From Prionace glauca (Eukaryota > Chordata > Chondrichthyes > Carcharhiniformes > Carcharhinidae), in assembly GCA_037974335.1 (NCBI GenBank), contig CM075760.1:34109609-34173608 (forward strand): DNA of 64,000 bases, read 5' to 3'. Position 1 is the first letter of the stretch. Every line of letters starts with the position of its first letter. Made by a program: the position numbers and the translations under genes. This document shows positions 11,113-21,440 of this stretch, one piece after another. Under the pieces are notes generated by a model. The model made no database searches. It had not been told where the DNA came from and worked only from the letters and a program-made list of their open reading frames with translations.

Positions 11113-12513
11113 ATTTGCAGAATCTCTAACCTTAGGAAAAGATATTGACTATCTAGCAGATCTGTACCCCTCATTTGTAGACATCTATAAGGTCATTATT
11201 CAGCCTTCTACGCTCCAGAGAAAAAGTCCCAGTCTATCCAACCTCTCCTTATAGCTGAAACAATTAAGTCCCGGCAGCATCCTAGAAAATCTTTTCTGCA
11301 CAACTTATAGTTTAATAATATCCTTTCTATATTAGAGTGACCAGGGCTGTATACAGTATTCAAAGTTGGCCTTACCAATATCTTATACAACTTCAACTAG
11401 GCGTCCCAACTCCGGTATTCAATGGTCTGACCAATGAAACCAAGCATGCTAAGTGCTGTCATCACCATTCTATCCACTGTGGACAAAGGAGCTATGAACA
11501 GATGCCCCTATATCACCTTGTTCTGTAACTCTTCCCAAAGCCTTACCATTAACTGAGTAAGTCCTGCCCTCATTCAATCTACGAAAATGCCTCACCTCTC
11601 ACTTATCTAAGTAAAACTCCATCTGCCAGTCGACAGCATACTGGCTCAATTGATCAAGATCCCATTGCAATCTGAAATAACCTTCTTCACTGTCTACTCT
11701 GCACAAATCGTGGTATAATCAGCAAGCTTACTAACTATGCCTCCTATATTCTCGTCCAAATCATTAATAAAGATGACAAATAACAGTGGACCCAGCACTG
11801 ATCCCTAGGTCCCACCTCTGGTCACAGGCCTCCAGTTTGAAAAACAACTCTGTACAACAACTCTCTGGCTTCTGTCATCAAATCAATTTTGTATCCAGTT
11901 AGCTTCCTCACCGTGGATCCCGTGAGATTTAACCTTATGCAACAACCTACCATGCGATACCTTGTCAAAAATCCATATCGACAACAACTGCACTGCCCTC
12001 ATCAACCTTCTTGGCTATCCATTAAAAAAACTCAATCAAATTTGTGAGAAATGATTTTCCACTCACAAAGCCATGCTGACTGTCCCTAATCGATCCTTGC
12101 ATCTCTAAATGCCTGTAGATCCTGTCTCTCAAAATATGTTCCAAAACTTAACCACCACAGATGTCAGGCTCAATGGCCTGTACTTCCCAGGCTTTTCCCT
12201 GCAGCCCTTTTTAAACAAAGACACAACATTTGCCGCCCTCCAATCTTCAGCACCTCACCTGTGACTAACTATGATTCAAATATCTCTGTTCAGGGACCCA
12301 CAAATTCCTCCCTAGCGTCCCACAATATCCTGGGATACACTTCATCAGGTCCCGGGGATTTTTCTACCTCAATGCGTTTTATGACTTGCAGCACCTCCTT
12401 CTCTGTAATATGTACAATCCTCAAGACATCACTATTTATTTCCCGAGTTCCCTAATATCCATGCTTTTCTCAACAGTAAATACTGAAGAGAAATATTCGT
12501 TTAGGATCTCACC
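11113..12513 (-). mobile_element. Old CR1-like LINE fragment, reversed
   Basis: A 1.4-kb internal piece of ORF2 on the minus strand, from the linker before the reverse transcriptase (right end, like GEILNEYFSSVFTVEK at 12436-12520) to the C-terminal region (left end, like LYKILVRPTLN at 11208-11396). It has no recognisable 3' tail and many frame breaks. It lies between the third GT/CA module and the GT tract at 12.5 kb. Confidence 0.7.
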
Positions 12514-12775
12514 CGTGTGTGTATGTGTGTTTGTGTGTGTGTGTGTTTGTGTACATATGTGTCTATGCATGTACGTGTGACTGCGTATGTGCCTGGGCAC
12601 GTGTGCGTGTTCATGTGTGTGTGTATGTGTGTGTGTGAGTGTTTGTGTGTTTGTGTACATATGTGTCTATGCATGTACGTGTGACTGCGTATGTGCCTGG
12701 GCACGTGTGCGTGTGCATGTGTGTGTGTATGTGTGTGTATGTGTGAGTGCGTGTATGTGTGTGTGTGTCAGAGAG
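12514..12775. repeat. GT-rich microsatellite with a 104-bp tandem duplication
   Basis: A GT-dominated tract ending in a short GA run. Within it a complex segment (gtacatatgtgtctatgcat onward) occurs twice, at about 12551 and 12655, nearly identical with a 104-bp period. It ends about 205 bp before TRDC exon 1. Confidence 0.85.
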
Positions 12776-12979
12776 AGAGAGAGGCATCACCCTTCAGCCT
12801 TCTGCGTGCCGAGGGAAAAAGGCCAAACTGATCCAGTCTCAGCATTCGGTAAATTAATGGAGAAACTTACATATGGTTAAGGCACAGAAAAAACTGCGAT
12901 CTAATCGAATGGCACAGCAGGTTGGAGGAGGTCACCCTGTTGGATCCTGACTCTGTCCTTTTATTTCTTAAATTTTCAG

Positions 12980-13291
12980 AGGCGAAATTCCCGGAGAAAC
13001 CAAAATTGAGCGTCTTTTACCCGCCAGTGCCACCGGGAACCCCCGGCACCAACACAGCTGCAGTATGCTTGGCCTCAGACTTCTCCCCCAAGGCAATCGA
13101 GCTGTACCTGAACACGGAATCCGGCCCGGAGGTCGCAGTGACAAGATCCAGTGTCCTATTGGAGAGCGGGAATTACAGGAGCTCGGGTTTCCTCTCTTTC
13201 CCCCAATCTGAGAAATGGCCAAACATCACGTGCAAGGCAGTTCACAATAATAAAAAGTACTCAGTAAACATCCCGCCCGCAGCTGAAATTG
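12980..13291 (+). CDS. TRDC: TRDC exon 1, immunoglobulin constant domain
   Basis: This exon encodes the extracellular C1-set domain of the T-cell receptor delta chain, about 104 residues. An acceptor aattttcag precedes it, and a donor gtaagt starts at 13292; both ends are phase 1. The two domain cysteines are visible in AAVCLASDF and NITCKAV. The piece AAVCLASDFSPKAIEL aligns with the human TRDC segment around VACLVKEFYPKDIRI, and as in human TRDC no tryptophan follows the first cysteine. NIT is an N-glycosylation site. The product pairs with a gamma chain and CD3 at the T-cell surface. TRAC was considered and rejected because the match, here and in exon 3, is to TRDC. No defect is seen. Confidence 0.95.
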
Positions 13292-13299
13292 GTAAGTTT

Positions 13300-13620
13300 A
13301 TTTTATTTTCATTCATGTGATGTGGGTGTCGTTGCCATGGCCAGCATTTATTGCTTATCCTAAATTGCCCTTCAGCAGAGGGCATTTAAGAGTCACATGC
13401 CAGCCAGACCATGTAGGGACAACACATTTCCTTCCCTAAAGGACATTAGTGAACCAGATGAGTTTTAACGATAATCAGCAATAGTTTCACGGTCATCATT
13501 AGACTTTTAATTGCATTTTTAAGAAATATTCAAGTTTCACATCTACAATACCCAGATCAGTATCCTGGGTCGCTGGATTGTTAGCCCAGTGATAATGCCA
13601 CTGAGCCACTGACTCCTCTA
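13300..13620 (-). mobile_element. tRNA-derived SINE, reversed, full length
   Basis: A full copy of the SINE family at 3230-3560, reversed and lying just after the exon 1 donor. On the plus strand it starts with ttcattcatgtgatgtggg (tail end) and ends with a reversed tRNA-like head near gccactgagccactgac. It is probably an old insertion in TRDC intron 1. Confidence 0.75.
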
Positions 13621-14091
13621 AGAATGTTTTATAATAGGAAGAACGTCCACCAAAATATTACCCATCCTTTTAACGACCGAAGCACTGTTGCGTCATCGTG
13701 ACTCAAAAGGTAGTCTTTTTTGAAAGATTAGCTGACTAATGATTGAAGGTCATTTATTTTAGCCTCAGGACTTCACTGCAGGATTTCCTTAGTGTCTCGG
13801 ACCTAACCAGCTTTAGTTACTTCATCAATCACTTTCAATCCATTATAAGGTCAAAAGTTGGCATGTTCGCTGATGACTGAACAATGTTCAGCACCATTGA
13901 AGCCACCTCAGATCTTGAACTAGTGCATTACAACGGCAGCAATAGCTGGACAATATCTAAGCTTTGACTGGCAAGCTGCAAATAACATTTGCGCCACACA
14001 TGTTCCAGACAATGACCAACTCCAACAAGTAAAAAGGCTAACAATCGGCTCTTGACAATTAATGGTATTACCATGACTGAAACAAAGAGCA

Positions 14092-14465
14092 AAGAACAAA
14101 GACAATTACAGCACAGGAATGGGCCCTTCGGCCCTCCAAGCCTGCAGCGACCATGCTACCCGACTTAACGAAAACCCACTATGCTTCCGGAGACCATACC
14201 TCTCTATTCCCATCCTATTCATGTATTTGTCCAGACACTCCTTAAAACTCTCTACCGTATCTGCTTCCACTACCACTCCCGGCAACGAGTTCCAGGTATC
14301 CATCACCCTATATGTAAAAAACGTACCTCGTACATCTCTGTTAAAGCTTGTTCCTCGCACCTTAAACCGATGCTTCCCAGTAATTCACTCTTCCACCCTG
14401 GGAAAAAGCTTCTGACCACCCAATCTGTACTTGCCTCTCATAATCTTATCAGACCAACCCCCACT
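14092..14465 (-). mobile_element. CR1-like LINE 3' piece, nested and reversed
   Basis: A minus-strand CR1 end (RGTSFNRDVRGTFFTYRVMD, 14106-14360) inside the LINE at 13.75-15.79 kb. The plus-strand left edge carries the CR1 tail acaattacagcacagg. Its right junction is the same as in the copy at 16985-17230. Confidence 0.75.
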
Positions 14466-14704
14466 ATCAACATCCTGCGGGTTAAGGTTGCTCAGAAACT
14501 GGACTGTACTATCCATATAAGTGCTCTGGCTACAAGAGCATGTCAGAGATCGGGAATCCTGTGTTGAATAACGTATCTCTTAATTCCCCAAATCTCCTGC
14601 ACCATCCACAAGACATAATTATGAGTGTGGTAGTGTATTCGCCATTTGCCTGGATGAGCGCAGCTCCAACAACACACAGAAATTTGACACGACCCAGGAC
14701 AAAG

Positions 14705-15040
14705 CAGCTCCGGTTAATTAAATATTTATTTATTAGTGTCACAAGTAGGCTTACATTAAACTGCAATGACATTACTGTGAAAATCCTCTAGTCGCCACAC
14801 TCTGCGCCTGTTCGGGCACACTGAGGGGTAATTTAGCATGGCCACTGCATCGAACCAGCAAGTCTTTCTGACTGTGGGGGGAAACCGGAGCACCTGGATC
14901 AAACCCACACTGACACGGGGAAAACGTGTAGACTCTGCACAGACAGTCACCCAAGCCGGGAATCGAACCCAGGTCCCTGACGCTGTGACGGGAAGGGGTA
15001 GGTGTTGGTTGGCCGCAGTACTGTGCCACTGTGCCGCTCT
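14705..15040 (-). mobile_element. HE1-like tRNA-SINE, tail type B, reversed, nested
   Basis: Plus strand begins with the reversed tail (tatttattagtgtcacaag) and ends with the reversed tRNA-like head (aatcgaacccaggtccctga; box B reversed). This type ends in an aataaataaa-like tail after a phrase for tgtaagcctacttgtgaca. It is inserted in the LINE at 13.75-15.79 kb. Confidence 0.75.
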
Positions 15041-15137
15041 AGCATTAAGTACTCTATTCACAAACATCCACTTCTTCCACCACCCAAGCACAATGGCAGT
15101 AGTGTGCACCACTCACAGGATACACAGCAGTAACTCT

Positions 15138-15475
15138 CGGCACGGTAGCACAGTGGTTAGCACTGCTGCTTCACAGCTCCAGGGTCCTGGGTTCGATTCC
15201 CGGCTCGGGTCACTGCCTGTGTGGAGTTTGCACATTCTCCTCGTGTCTGCGTGGGTTTCCTCCGGGTGCTCCGGTTTCCTCCCACAGTCCAAAGATGTGC
15301 GGGTTAGGTTCATTGGCTATGCTAAAATTGCCCCTTAGTGTGCTGGGTTGTGTAGGTTAGAGGGATTAGCAGGTAAATGTGTAGGGATATGGGGATAGGG
15401 TCTGGGTGGGATTGTGTTCGGTGCAGACTCGATGGGCCGAAGGGCCTGTTTCTGCACTGTAGGGTTCTAAGTCTC
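15138..15475 (+). mobile_element. HE1-like tRNA-SINE, tail type A, nested
   Basis: The best-preserved SINE of the window. The tRNA-like head ggcacggtagcacagtggtt starts at 15138, with box B ggttcgattcc near 15190. The body is followed by a CR1-like tail gggccgaagggcctgtttct and tgtagggttctaa. It lies about 100 bp from the reversed type B copy, so the two form an inverted pair. Confidence 0.85.
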
Positions 15476-15790
15476 CTTCGGCTGAATCATCCAAACTCAT
15501 GGCCGTTATCATCTCGGAGGACAAGGGCAGCAGATACCTGGGATCACCATTATCTGGATGTTCCCCTCCAAGTCACTCAGCGCCTTGACTTGGAAATGTT
15601 TCGGCAGTCCCTTCACTGTCGCTGGGTCAAAATGGTGGAACTTCTTCCCTAACAGCACTATGTGTGTACATACACCTTACCGACTGCTGAGGTTCAAGCT
15701 GGGAATTCACAACCATCTTCTGAAGGTGGCAATTAGGGGTTGGCAATAAATGCTGACCTGCCAGCGATATCCACATTCCGTAAATTAAGG

Positions 15791-16274
15791 AAAATAATAA
15801 AAGCTGACTATTACAATTCAGGGCAGTGTCCAGGACCGGCAGCTGCTGGTTCATCACCGAACTTAGGAAAGTATGAAATACTAACCGGGATTCTGGAGAA
15901 TCCCGCTCCTCTGGAGAAATGCCCAGACATCATTAAACCATTGCGGAACTGAAATCAGGCCTCGGTTTCACGACTTCTTCGGAAGACAGTGAAATACTGC
16001 ACCGGTGGAATGGTCTGGATTCTGGGGTTTAATTCCTGTTGGGTAATCGAGCCTGCACTCTTTGATTTGCCGAACTAAATGGCAGAGCTACCAATGTTTC
16101 TCCAATCAAGTGAATAATCAAGTGAACAAGTCCAATCTTGCTGTTTGATTCTTACTTTGTTCGTGGCTATTGATTATGACAACAACATTCTTCGAAGTGA
16201 TATTGAGAGCAAACATGGTTACAGTAATGTCACGAGCTCACTGAATAAGTCAAATGTCTTTATTGCCCTTGCAG
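15791..16274. other. End of TRDC intron 1
   Basis: No gene or clear repeat except weak SINE-like scraps near 16020-16080. It ends in the polypyrimidine tract and acceptor attgcccttgcag of exon 2. Confidence 0.5.
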
Positions 16275-16337
16275 ATGAACCTCAATGCCTCACAAGCCGA
16301 AATGATTCCTCGACAGAATTAAGTGACACAGAAAACG
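16275..16337 (+). CDS. TRDC: TRDC exon 2, connecting peptide
   Basis: A 63-bp exon, phase 1 at both ends, with acceptor cttgcag and donor gtatgt. Joined to exon 1 it reads DEPQCLTSRNDSSTEL, then SDTEN, 21 codons. The single cysteine (fifth residue) is well placed for the disulfide with the gamma chain. NDS is a possible glycosylation site. The peptide is much shorter than the connecting region of human TRDC. The exon is too small to be found by length alone; the call rests on both splice sites, the shared phase and its place between the domain and membrane exons. Confidence 0.9.
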
Positions 16338-16744
16338 GTATGTGTTTTATTCAACATTTATCAAAAGTACAACATTTGCAAATAGATTAATAAGTGGACA
16401 AATGTGCCCGGATACAGACCCGGAGATCAAATGATAAACATATAGTGAGATGGGGAGAAAGATAGATTGTCACACAGAGTGAGGGAGAGAGATATATAAA
16501 TCCAGGGAAAGAGAGGGGGCAGGGGGTTGGAGAGAGAGAAATTCAGAGTGAAGGAGAGATGAAGACAGATAGACAGGCAGGCGGGCCGGCAGACTGACGG
16601 AGGGACAGGGATGGACAGACGGACGAAAGTCAAGCAGTTAGATAATGAAAAAAAAAATCACATTAGCGGTGTACAGTTGTTTATGAATTCCACATGATAT
16701 ATGCATTACACCAGATCTATCATTTTTTTCTCTTATTTTGGCAG
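16338..16744. other. TRDC intron 2 with purine-rich tract
   Basis: A 407-bp intron. About 16440-16625 is GA-rich simple sequence on the plus strand. The acceptor tattttggcag closes it. Confidence 0.7.
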
Positions 16745-16855
16745 ATCGAATGAGGGCGAACTTCTTGTCTTTGACGGTGATGGGGCTCAGGATTTTGTTT
16801 TTCAAGAGCATTGCCTTCAATGTCATGATGACGGCCAGGGTGTGGCTATTTTGAG
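16745..16855 (+). CDS. TRDC: TRDC exon 3, transmembrane segment and stop
   Basis: This exon encodes the membrane anchor of the delta chain and ends at a TGA (16852-16854). The core SLTVMGLRILFFK matches human TRDC SLTVLGLRMLFAK almost residue by residue, including the arginine and lysine within the membrane that bind CD3 partners. It is followed by a short tail ARVWLF. One base after the stop a donor gtaagg starts at 16856, so the 3' untranslated region is probably in a further exon, as known for human TRDC. I could not place that exon. The gene looks intact over all coding exons. Confidence 0.95.
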
Positions 16856-16984
16856 GTAAGGACAGTCTCCTAAATGCGTGCCCGGAAAGACAAAGTGACG
16901 GCATCTCGCGAGGCCACTGTGGCAGGCGCTGAAGCTAACCCGCGGAGTGAATATTAACTTGGATGCATTTAGACAAACGAAATC

Positions 16985-17400
16985 TTATTCCCCTGCTCCA
17001 TCCTCATCGTTTTTCATCCCGCTCCCCCCAACCCCCGCTCCTAATCGCAGCCTTGACTTCTTAAACCTCTCCTGAATAAAAAATATGCCTTGTACATCTG
17101 CATTAAACTTTGCCCTTCGCACCTGAAACCTATGCCCCCTGGTAACTGACTCTTCTACGTTGGGAAAAAGCTTCTGACTACCCATTCTGTCTATGCCTCT
17201 CATAATCTTGTAGACTTCTTTCAGGTCAACTCTCACTATCAACATCCTGAGGGTTAACGTTGCTCAGAAACTGGACTGGACTATCCATATAAGTGCTCTG
17301 GTTGCAAGAGCATGTCGGAGATTGGGAATCCTGTGCTGAATAACGTATCTCTTAATCCCCCAAATCCTCTGCACCAACCACAAGACATAATCATTTGTGT
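16985..17400. repeat. Composite of CR1 end and second LINE, duplicate of 14.2-14.6 kb
   Basis: A reversed CR1 piece (16985-17230; minus strand has RAKFNADVQGIFFIQERF) is followed by plus-strand sequence of the second LINE (actggactggactatccata). The same two parts with the same junction occur at 14.25-14.62 kb. It lies just beyond TRDC exon 3, where a 3' untranslated exon could also be. Confidence 0.75.
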
Positions 17401-18869
17401 TTGATTATGGGTGTCACTGACTAGTCTCGCCTTTTACGCCCATCCCCTAGTCTTGAGCTGTGTGGCTCTTACGGAGAGTCGGACAATATTTTTAAAAACT
17501 CAGTCGGATGGTACTCGCTGATCCCCCTCTCTGCTCTCGGCCGTTGCCTCTCTCTCTTTGTTCCCTTCCTGCTCCCTCACACCTCATGGGCCTTTTAGCC
17601 CATCCCCTGGTCTTGAGCTGTGAGGCTCTTTCAGAGAGACTCTATCAGCTAAATCGCATCCTTCTGCACTGTCGGGGTTCTTGTGCACTTGCATTGATTT
17701 ATGAGAATATTAACGGAGATCCTAAAGATAAAACGTGTTCTTTGCTTGCTCATCTTTGACATACTACCACTGTTGCTCCTTTCATTCCAAACAGAACTTC
17801 GTTGGAGGATGAAATGGATTCAGGTGTGAACTCATTGACTGGGGCATCAAAATTCAGACTCGTTCTGATCACAGATTCCACTTCAAGCAATTCAATCTCG
17901 CTTGTATTAAATGGCGGCTTAATTTTAAAGATCCTTATTTCGGTAACTTTTTTCCACTGTTGTTTTGATTTGAAACTCGTGGTTCTGCATGATTTCTACT
18001 GCTTATGCGACACAAACATTTCAATTATGTATTTTAGCAACAGCGTGGAGCTTACATTTATATGGTTTCTGCCTGCATTAGTGTCGGACACATTTTTGAA
18101 AACAGAATTTTCAATTTTAGGACATGTAGATCTTCGATTTTTATAATCTTTGCTTAAAATAGCAGAATCCTATTGCAGAGAAAGCAGCCACTCAGCCCAT
18201 AGTGACAGTACCAGCCCCTTCACAGGGCAATCTAGCTAATGGAACCTCATCTTTCCCTTTTGGTTATTTTATTTGGGTAGTTATTTTGAACATTGTCTTT
18301 TTATTGCATGCAATTTCAGAGCGGAAGATACACTTAATCAACAAGGGTCTGATCGGATTTTCATCAGACTCGATAACTCAGTAGTTCGATTTGAATGGCG
18401 AACAGGGAAGCAGGGAAATGACCCCTACCTGATCCATTCAGTTTTAGTCAATCTGTGTTCCTTTGTTAGTATTTCAAGAGCAAGTGGAGGGAAGGGTAAG
18501 TTTGACTGCCTGGAGTTACTTCTCTGAATCAAAGGAAGTCGATCAGAGCGAAAATCAGGCGGCTACTGGGATGCCACCCGCTTTTAGACTGCAGCCAAGG
18601 TGATGTTCTCGCTCCCATGCTTAATCTTGGACACCAGATTTTTCCCCCAGTGCCACCCCAGCCTGTACATCCGGGCCCTTAGAGATAATGGAGACACCAC
18701 CTGCCACTATGTAGAGTTTTATCATTACACGGCATTTCACAAGTAAGATGAGCAGGAGTTTTTGAACATTTCTCCATTAGCTTAGCCTAAAATCAATCTA
18801 TCTGATACACAGTGCTCTCAGGATATTTCACAAATGGGACGTTCATACACGTTTAAGATCGTCCGGTTA
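17401..18869. other. Region 3' of TRDC, no gene recognised
   Basis: A short direct repeat (tcttgagctgtgtggctctt at 17451 and a near copy with ccatcccctggtcttgagct from 17600) is the only clear internal structure. About 18180-18250 resembles a LINE or SINE scrap, seen again at 19195-19260. The untranslated exon of TRDC may lie here, but I cannot define it. Confidence 0.45.
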
Positions 18870-19010
18870 GGCAGGGGAAGCGAGACTTATGGGGATAAAA
18901 TGGTGAAGTGGAGTTGAGGATAATATCAAACCAGCCATGACTTCATTAAAAGGCCAGGCAGACCCGGTGGGCTGAATGGTCCACTTCTGCTCCTCTGTCT
19001 TAAGGTCTCC
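18870..19010 (+). mobile_element. CR1-like LINE 3' end
   Basis: About 140 bp of CR1 3' untranslated sequence, with the usual gggctgaatggtccacttct and tgctcctctgtctta phrases in plus orientation. Confidence 0.65.
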
Positions 19011-19349
19011 TGCTTCGTTAATCACAGTTTTATGCGTATCTATCACCTTCTTCTTTTATTATATGCATTGCAATTAATATTGAATAAATTTGCAATCTTT
19101 AATGAAGGGTGTCTTCTGTTTCTTTGTTAATGCGATGGCAAAACATGCATTTGGTTTGGTCAACAGAGCGTACTTGTCGTCACGCAGCACAAATTGAGGC
19201 CACTCGGCCCATCGTGAGGATACCAGCTCCCCATGGCAGATCCCACCAATTGGAGCCAATTTGTTTTTTGAAGTCTAACAATTGAAAGTCCGCAGGTTTG
19301 AAGCTCCTGGTCTCAGGGCTGAGGTTCATTCGCTCGATGGCCATTCCAG

Positions 19350-20460
19350 TTTAAAGAACAAAGAAAATTATAGCACAGAAAGAGGAACTTCGTCCCACCT
19401 CCCCCCTCCACCCCCCCCCCCCGCCTCCCGACACCCCCTTCCCCCAAAGCCTGCTGCCCAACTGAACGAAAATTCCGTATCCTTCCAGAAACCATATCCC
19501 TCTATTTCCATTCTATACAGTATTGCCCAGTCGCCCCTGAAAAGTCACTATTGTATCTGCTTCCACTATTTCCCCCGGCAGCGAGTTCCAGGCACCCACT
19601 ATCTTCTGTGTAAAAAACTTGCCTCGTACATCTCCTTTAAACTTTGCCCATCGCACCTTAAAAGTATGCCCTCGAGTAATTGAGTCTTCCACCCTGCGGA
19701 AAAGCTGTCCACTCTGTCCATGCCTCTCATAATCTTGTACACTTTGTTCAGGTCACCCAACAACCTCCGTTGTTCCAGGGAGAACAACACAAGTTTCTCC
19801 AACCTCTCCTCATTGCTAATGCCCTCCATAAAAGGCAACATCTGATAAATCTTTTGTGTACCGTCTCCAAAGCCTCCACATCTTTCTGGTAGTGTAGATA
19901 CCAAAATTGAACACGTTGTTCCAAGTGCGGCTTAACTAAGTTTCTATAAATCTGCAACATGACTTGCCAATTTTTAAACTCAATGCCCCAGCTGATGAAG
20001 ACAAGCATGTCGTATGCCTTCTTATCTGCCTTTCCCAAATACGTTGCCACTTTCAGTGGCCTGTGTACCTGTACACCCGGATCCCTCTGCCTATCAATAC
20101 TCTTACAAGTGCTGCCATTTTTGTATTTTCCCTATCTGTATTAGACCTTCCAAAATGTATTATCTCACATTTGTCTGGCTTAAGGTCCATCTGCCATCTC
20201 TTTGTCCAAGTCTCTAACAGATCTATACCCTGCTGTATCCTCTGATGGTTCTCATTGTTATCCACAAATTTACCAATACGCAAATCTACTAGCCTTTGTT
20301 CTGTCTGTAAGTGTACTAATCAATCCAGTTGCATTTTCCTCCAAATCCGTTATGCATATTGCAAACGTCAAAGGTCCTAGCACTGATCCCTGATGAATGC
20401 CACTTCTCACAGCCTCCATTCAGAAACACTTTTTCTTTTAGGGGTCTTACCATTATTCTG
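19350..20460 (-). mobile_element. CR1-like LINE 3' part, reversed
   Basis: Minus-strand ORF2 C-terminal pieces include KRWQMDLKPDKCEIIHFGRS (20053-20283), ADKKAYDMLVFISWGIEFKN (19748-20050) and LEKLVLFSLEQRRLLGDL (19599-19904). The 3' end is at 19350 (attatagcacagaaag). Poly-C runs near 19405 and 20467 are artefact-prone. It has several frame breaks. Confidence 0.75.
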
Positions 20461-21111
20461 GCGACTCCCCCCCCCCCATCCTCCCCTCCCCCTCCCCCCC
20501 ACCTGCCTAAAAATAGAACAACAGAAAATAATGCGAGTTAAGGTAATGGAAGAGGGGAAGTCTCCTAATAGGAATGACGAAATTGAGGAGCTAACCCCAC
20601 CAGGAAAGCGAGAAAAATCCCGAATTGTTCCAAACACCTAAAGATAAAGTCTGCTCCTGCGCCTGATTTAACTACATTGGTAGCAGTAGTAATTAGGGCC
20701 ATTTGGGATGGGTATAAATGTTAGCCAAGCCAGTGCCTCCAACATACAATGTATTTGTTACTTCAATCATTGTTACGTGCATTGTCGACAGGGCCAGAAC
20801 GTATTTCCCATGCCGAATCACCATTGAACCACGTGGCTTCCATTGGCCACGCTGTTGGTACTTGAAGTCCCATGTAGTGAACCAGATGGGTTTTAACAAC
20901 AATTTACTCATGGTTAGATTGTTGAATTCCAGATGGCTTTTATTGAATTTAGATTTCTCTCACTGGCATGGCAAGAATTCAATCCTCATATGTGCCCGAA
21001 ACATTATCCATTGCTTTCTGGATTAATCGCCATGCTGTTACAACACCCCTGGAGGAGGAGGGAGGAACAATTTATTGTAATGGGTTTTGTGCCCGTGTTA
21101 ACCATGGAATA
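20461..21111. other. No gene; reversed SINE remnant
   Basis: A C-rich tract (20467-20510) is followed by unassigned sequence. About 20860-21030 is a partial reversed copy of the 3230-3560 SINE family (accagatgggttttaacaac). Confidence 0.5.
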
Positions 21112-21440
21112 CAATGATAGATTCGTAGAAACTATACATTGCAGAAAGAGGCCATTCGGTCCACCGAGTCTGCACTGACTCTCCAAAAGAGAAATCAACC
21201 CAAACCTCCCCTCTGCCCACGATCAATTCGCCTCACCTGCACATCGGTGGGACACAAAGGTGCATTTGGCATGACCAATTCACCCAACCTGCACATCCTT
21301 GGACTGAGGGAGTCCAGAGCACCCGGATGAAATCCACGCAGACATGGGAAGAACGTGCAAATTCAGTACAGGCAGCCGCCCAAGGCTGGAATCGAACCCG
21401 TGTCTCTGGCTCTGCAGAGCTAACCACCGTGCCTAGGACT
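21112..21440 (-). mobile_element. HE1-like tRNA-SINE, tail type A, reversed
   Basis: The reversed tail is at 21112 (agaaactatacattgcagaa), and the reversed tRNA-like head with box B (aatcgaacccgtgtc) is at 21390-21440. It is near full length and moderately diverged. Confidence 0.75.

Larger units (their letters stand above)
13750..15790 (+). mobile_element. Second LINE type, one copy split by three insertions
   Basis: Plus-strand pieces at 13750-14091, 14466-14704, 15041-15137 and 15476-15790 are in the right order to be one LINE. The first encodes reverse transcriptase core (MFADD then a stop, then TMF) and a thumb-region piece; the second gives INILRVKVAQKLD and SPFAWMSAAPTT; the last holds the C-terminal end and a 3' tail ggcaattaggggttggcaat. 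It differs clearly from the CR1 copies. The gaps are a CR1 piece and two SINEs. It fills most of TRDC intron 1 and is disabled by stops. Confidence 0.75.

Noticed and set aside
12980-16855. Constant gene as TRAC
   Set aside because: The SLTVMGLRILFFK membrane core and the AAVCLASDFSPKAIEL segment match TRDC, not TRAC.
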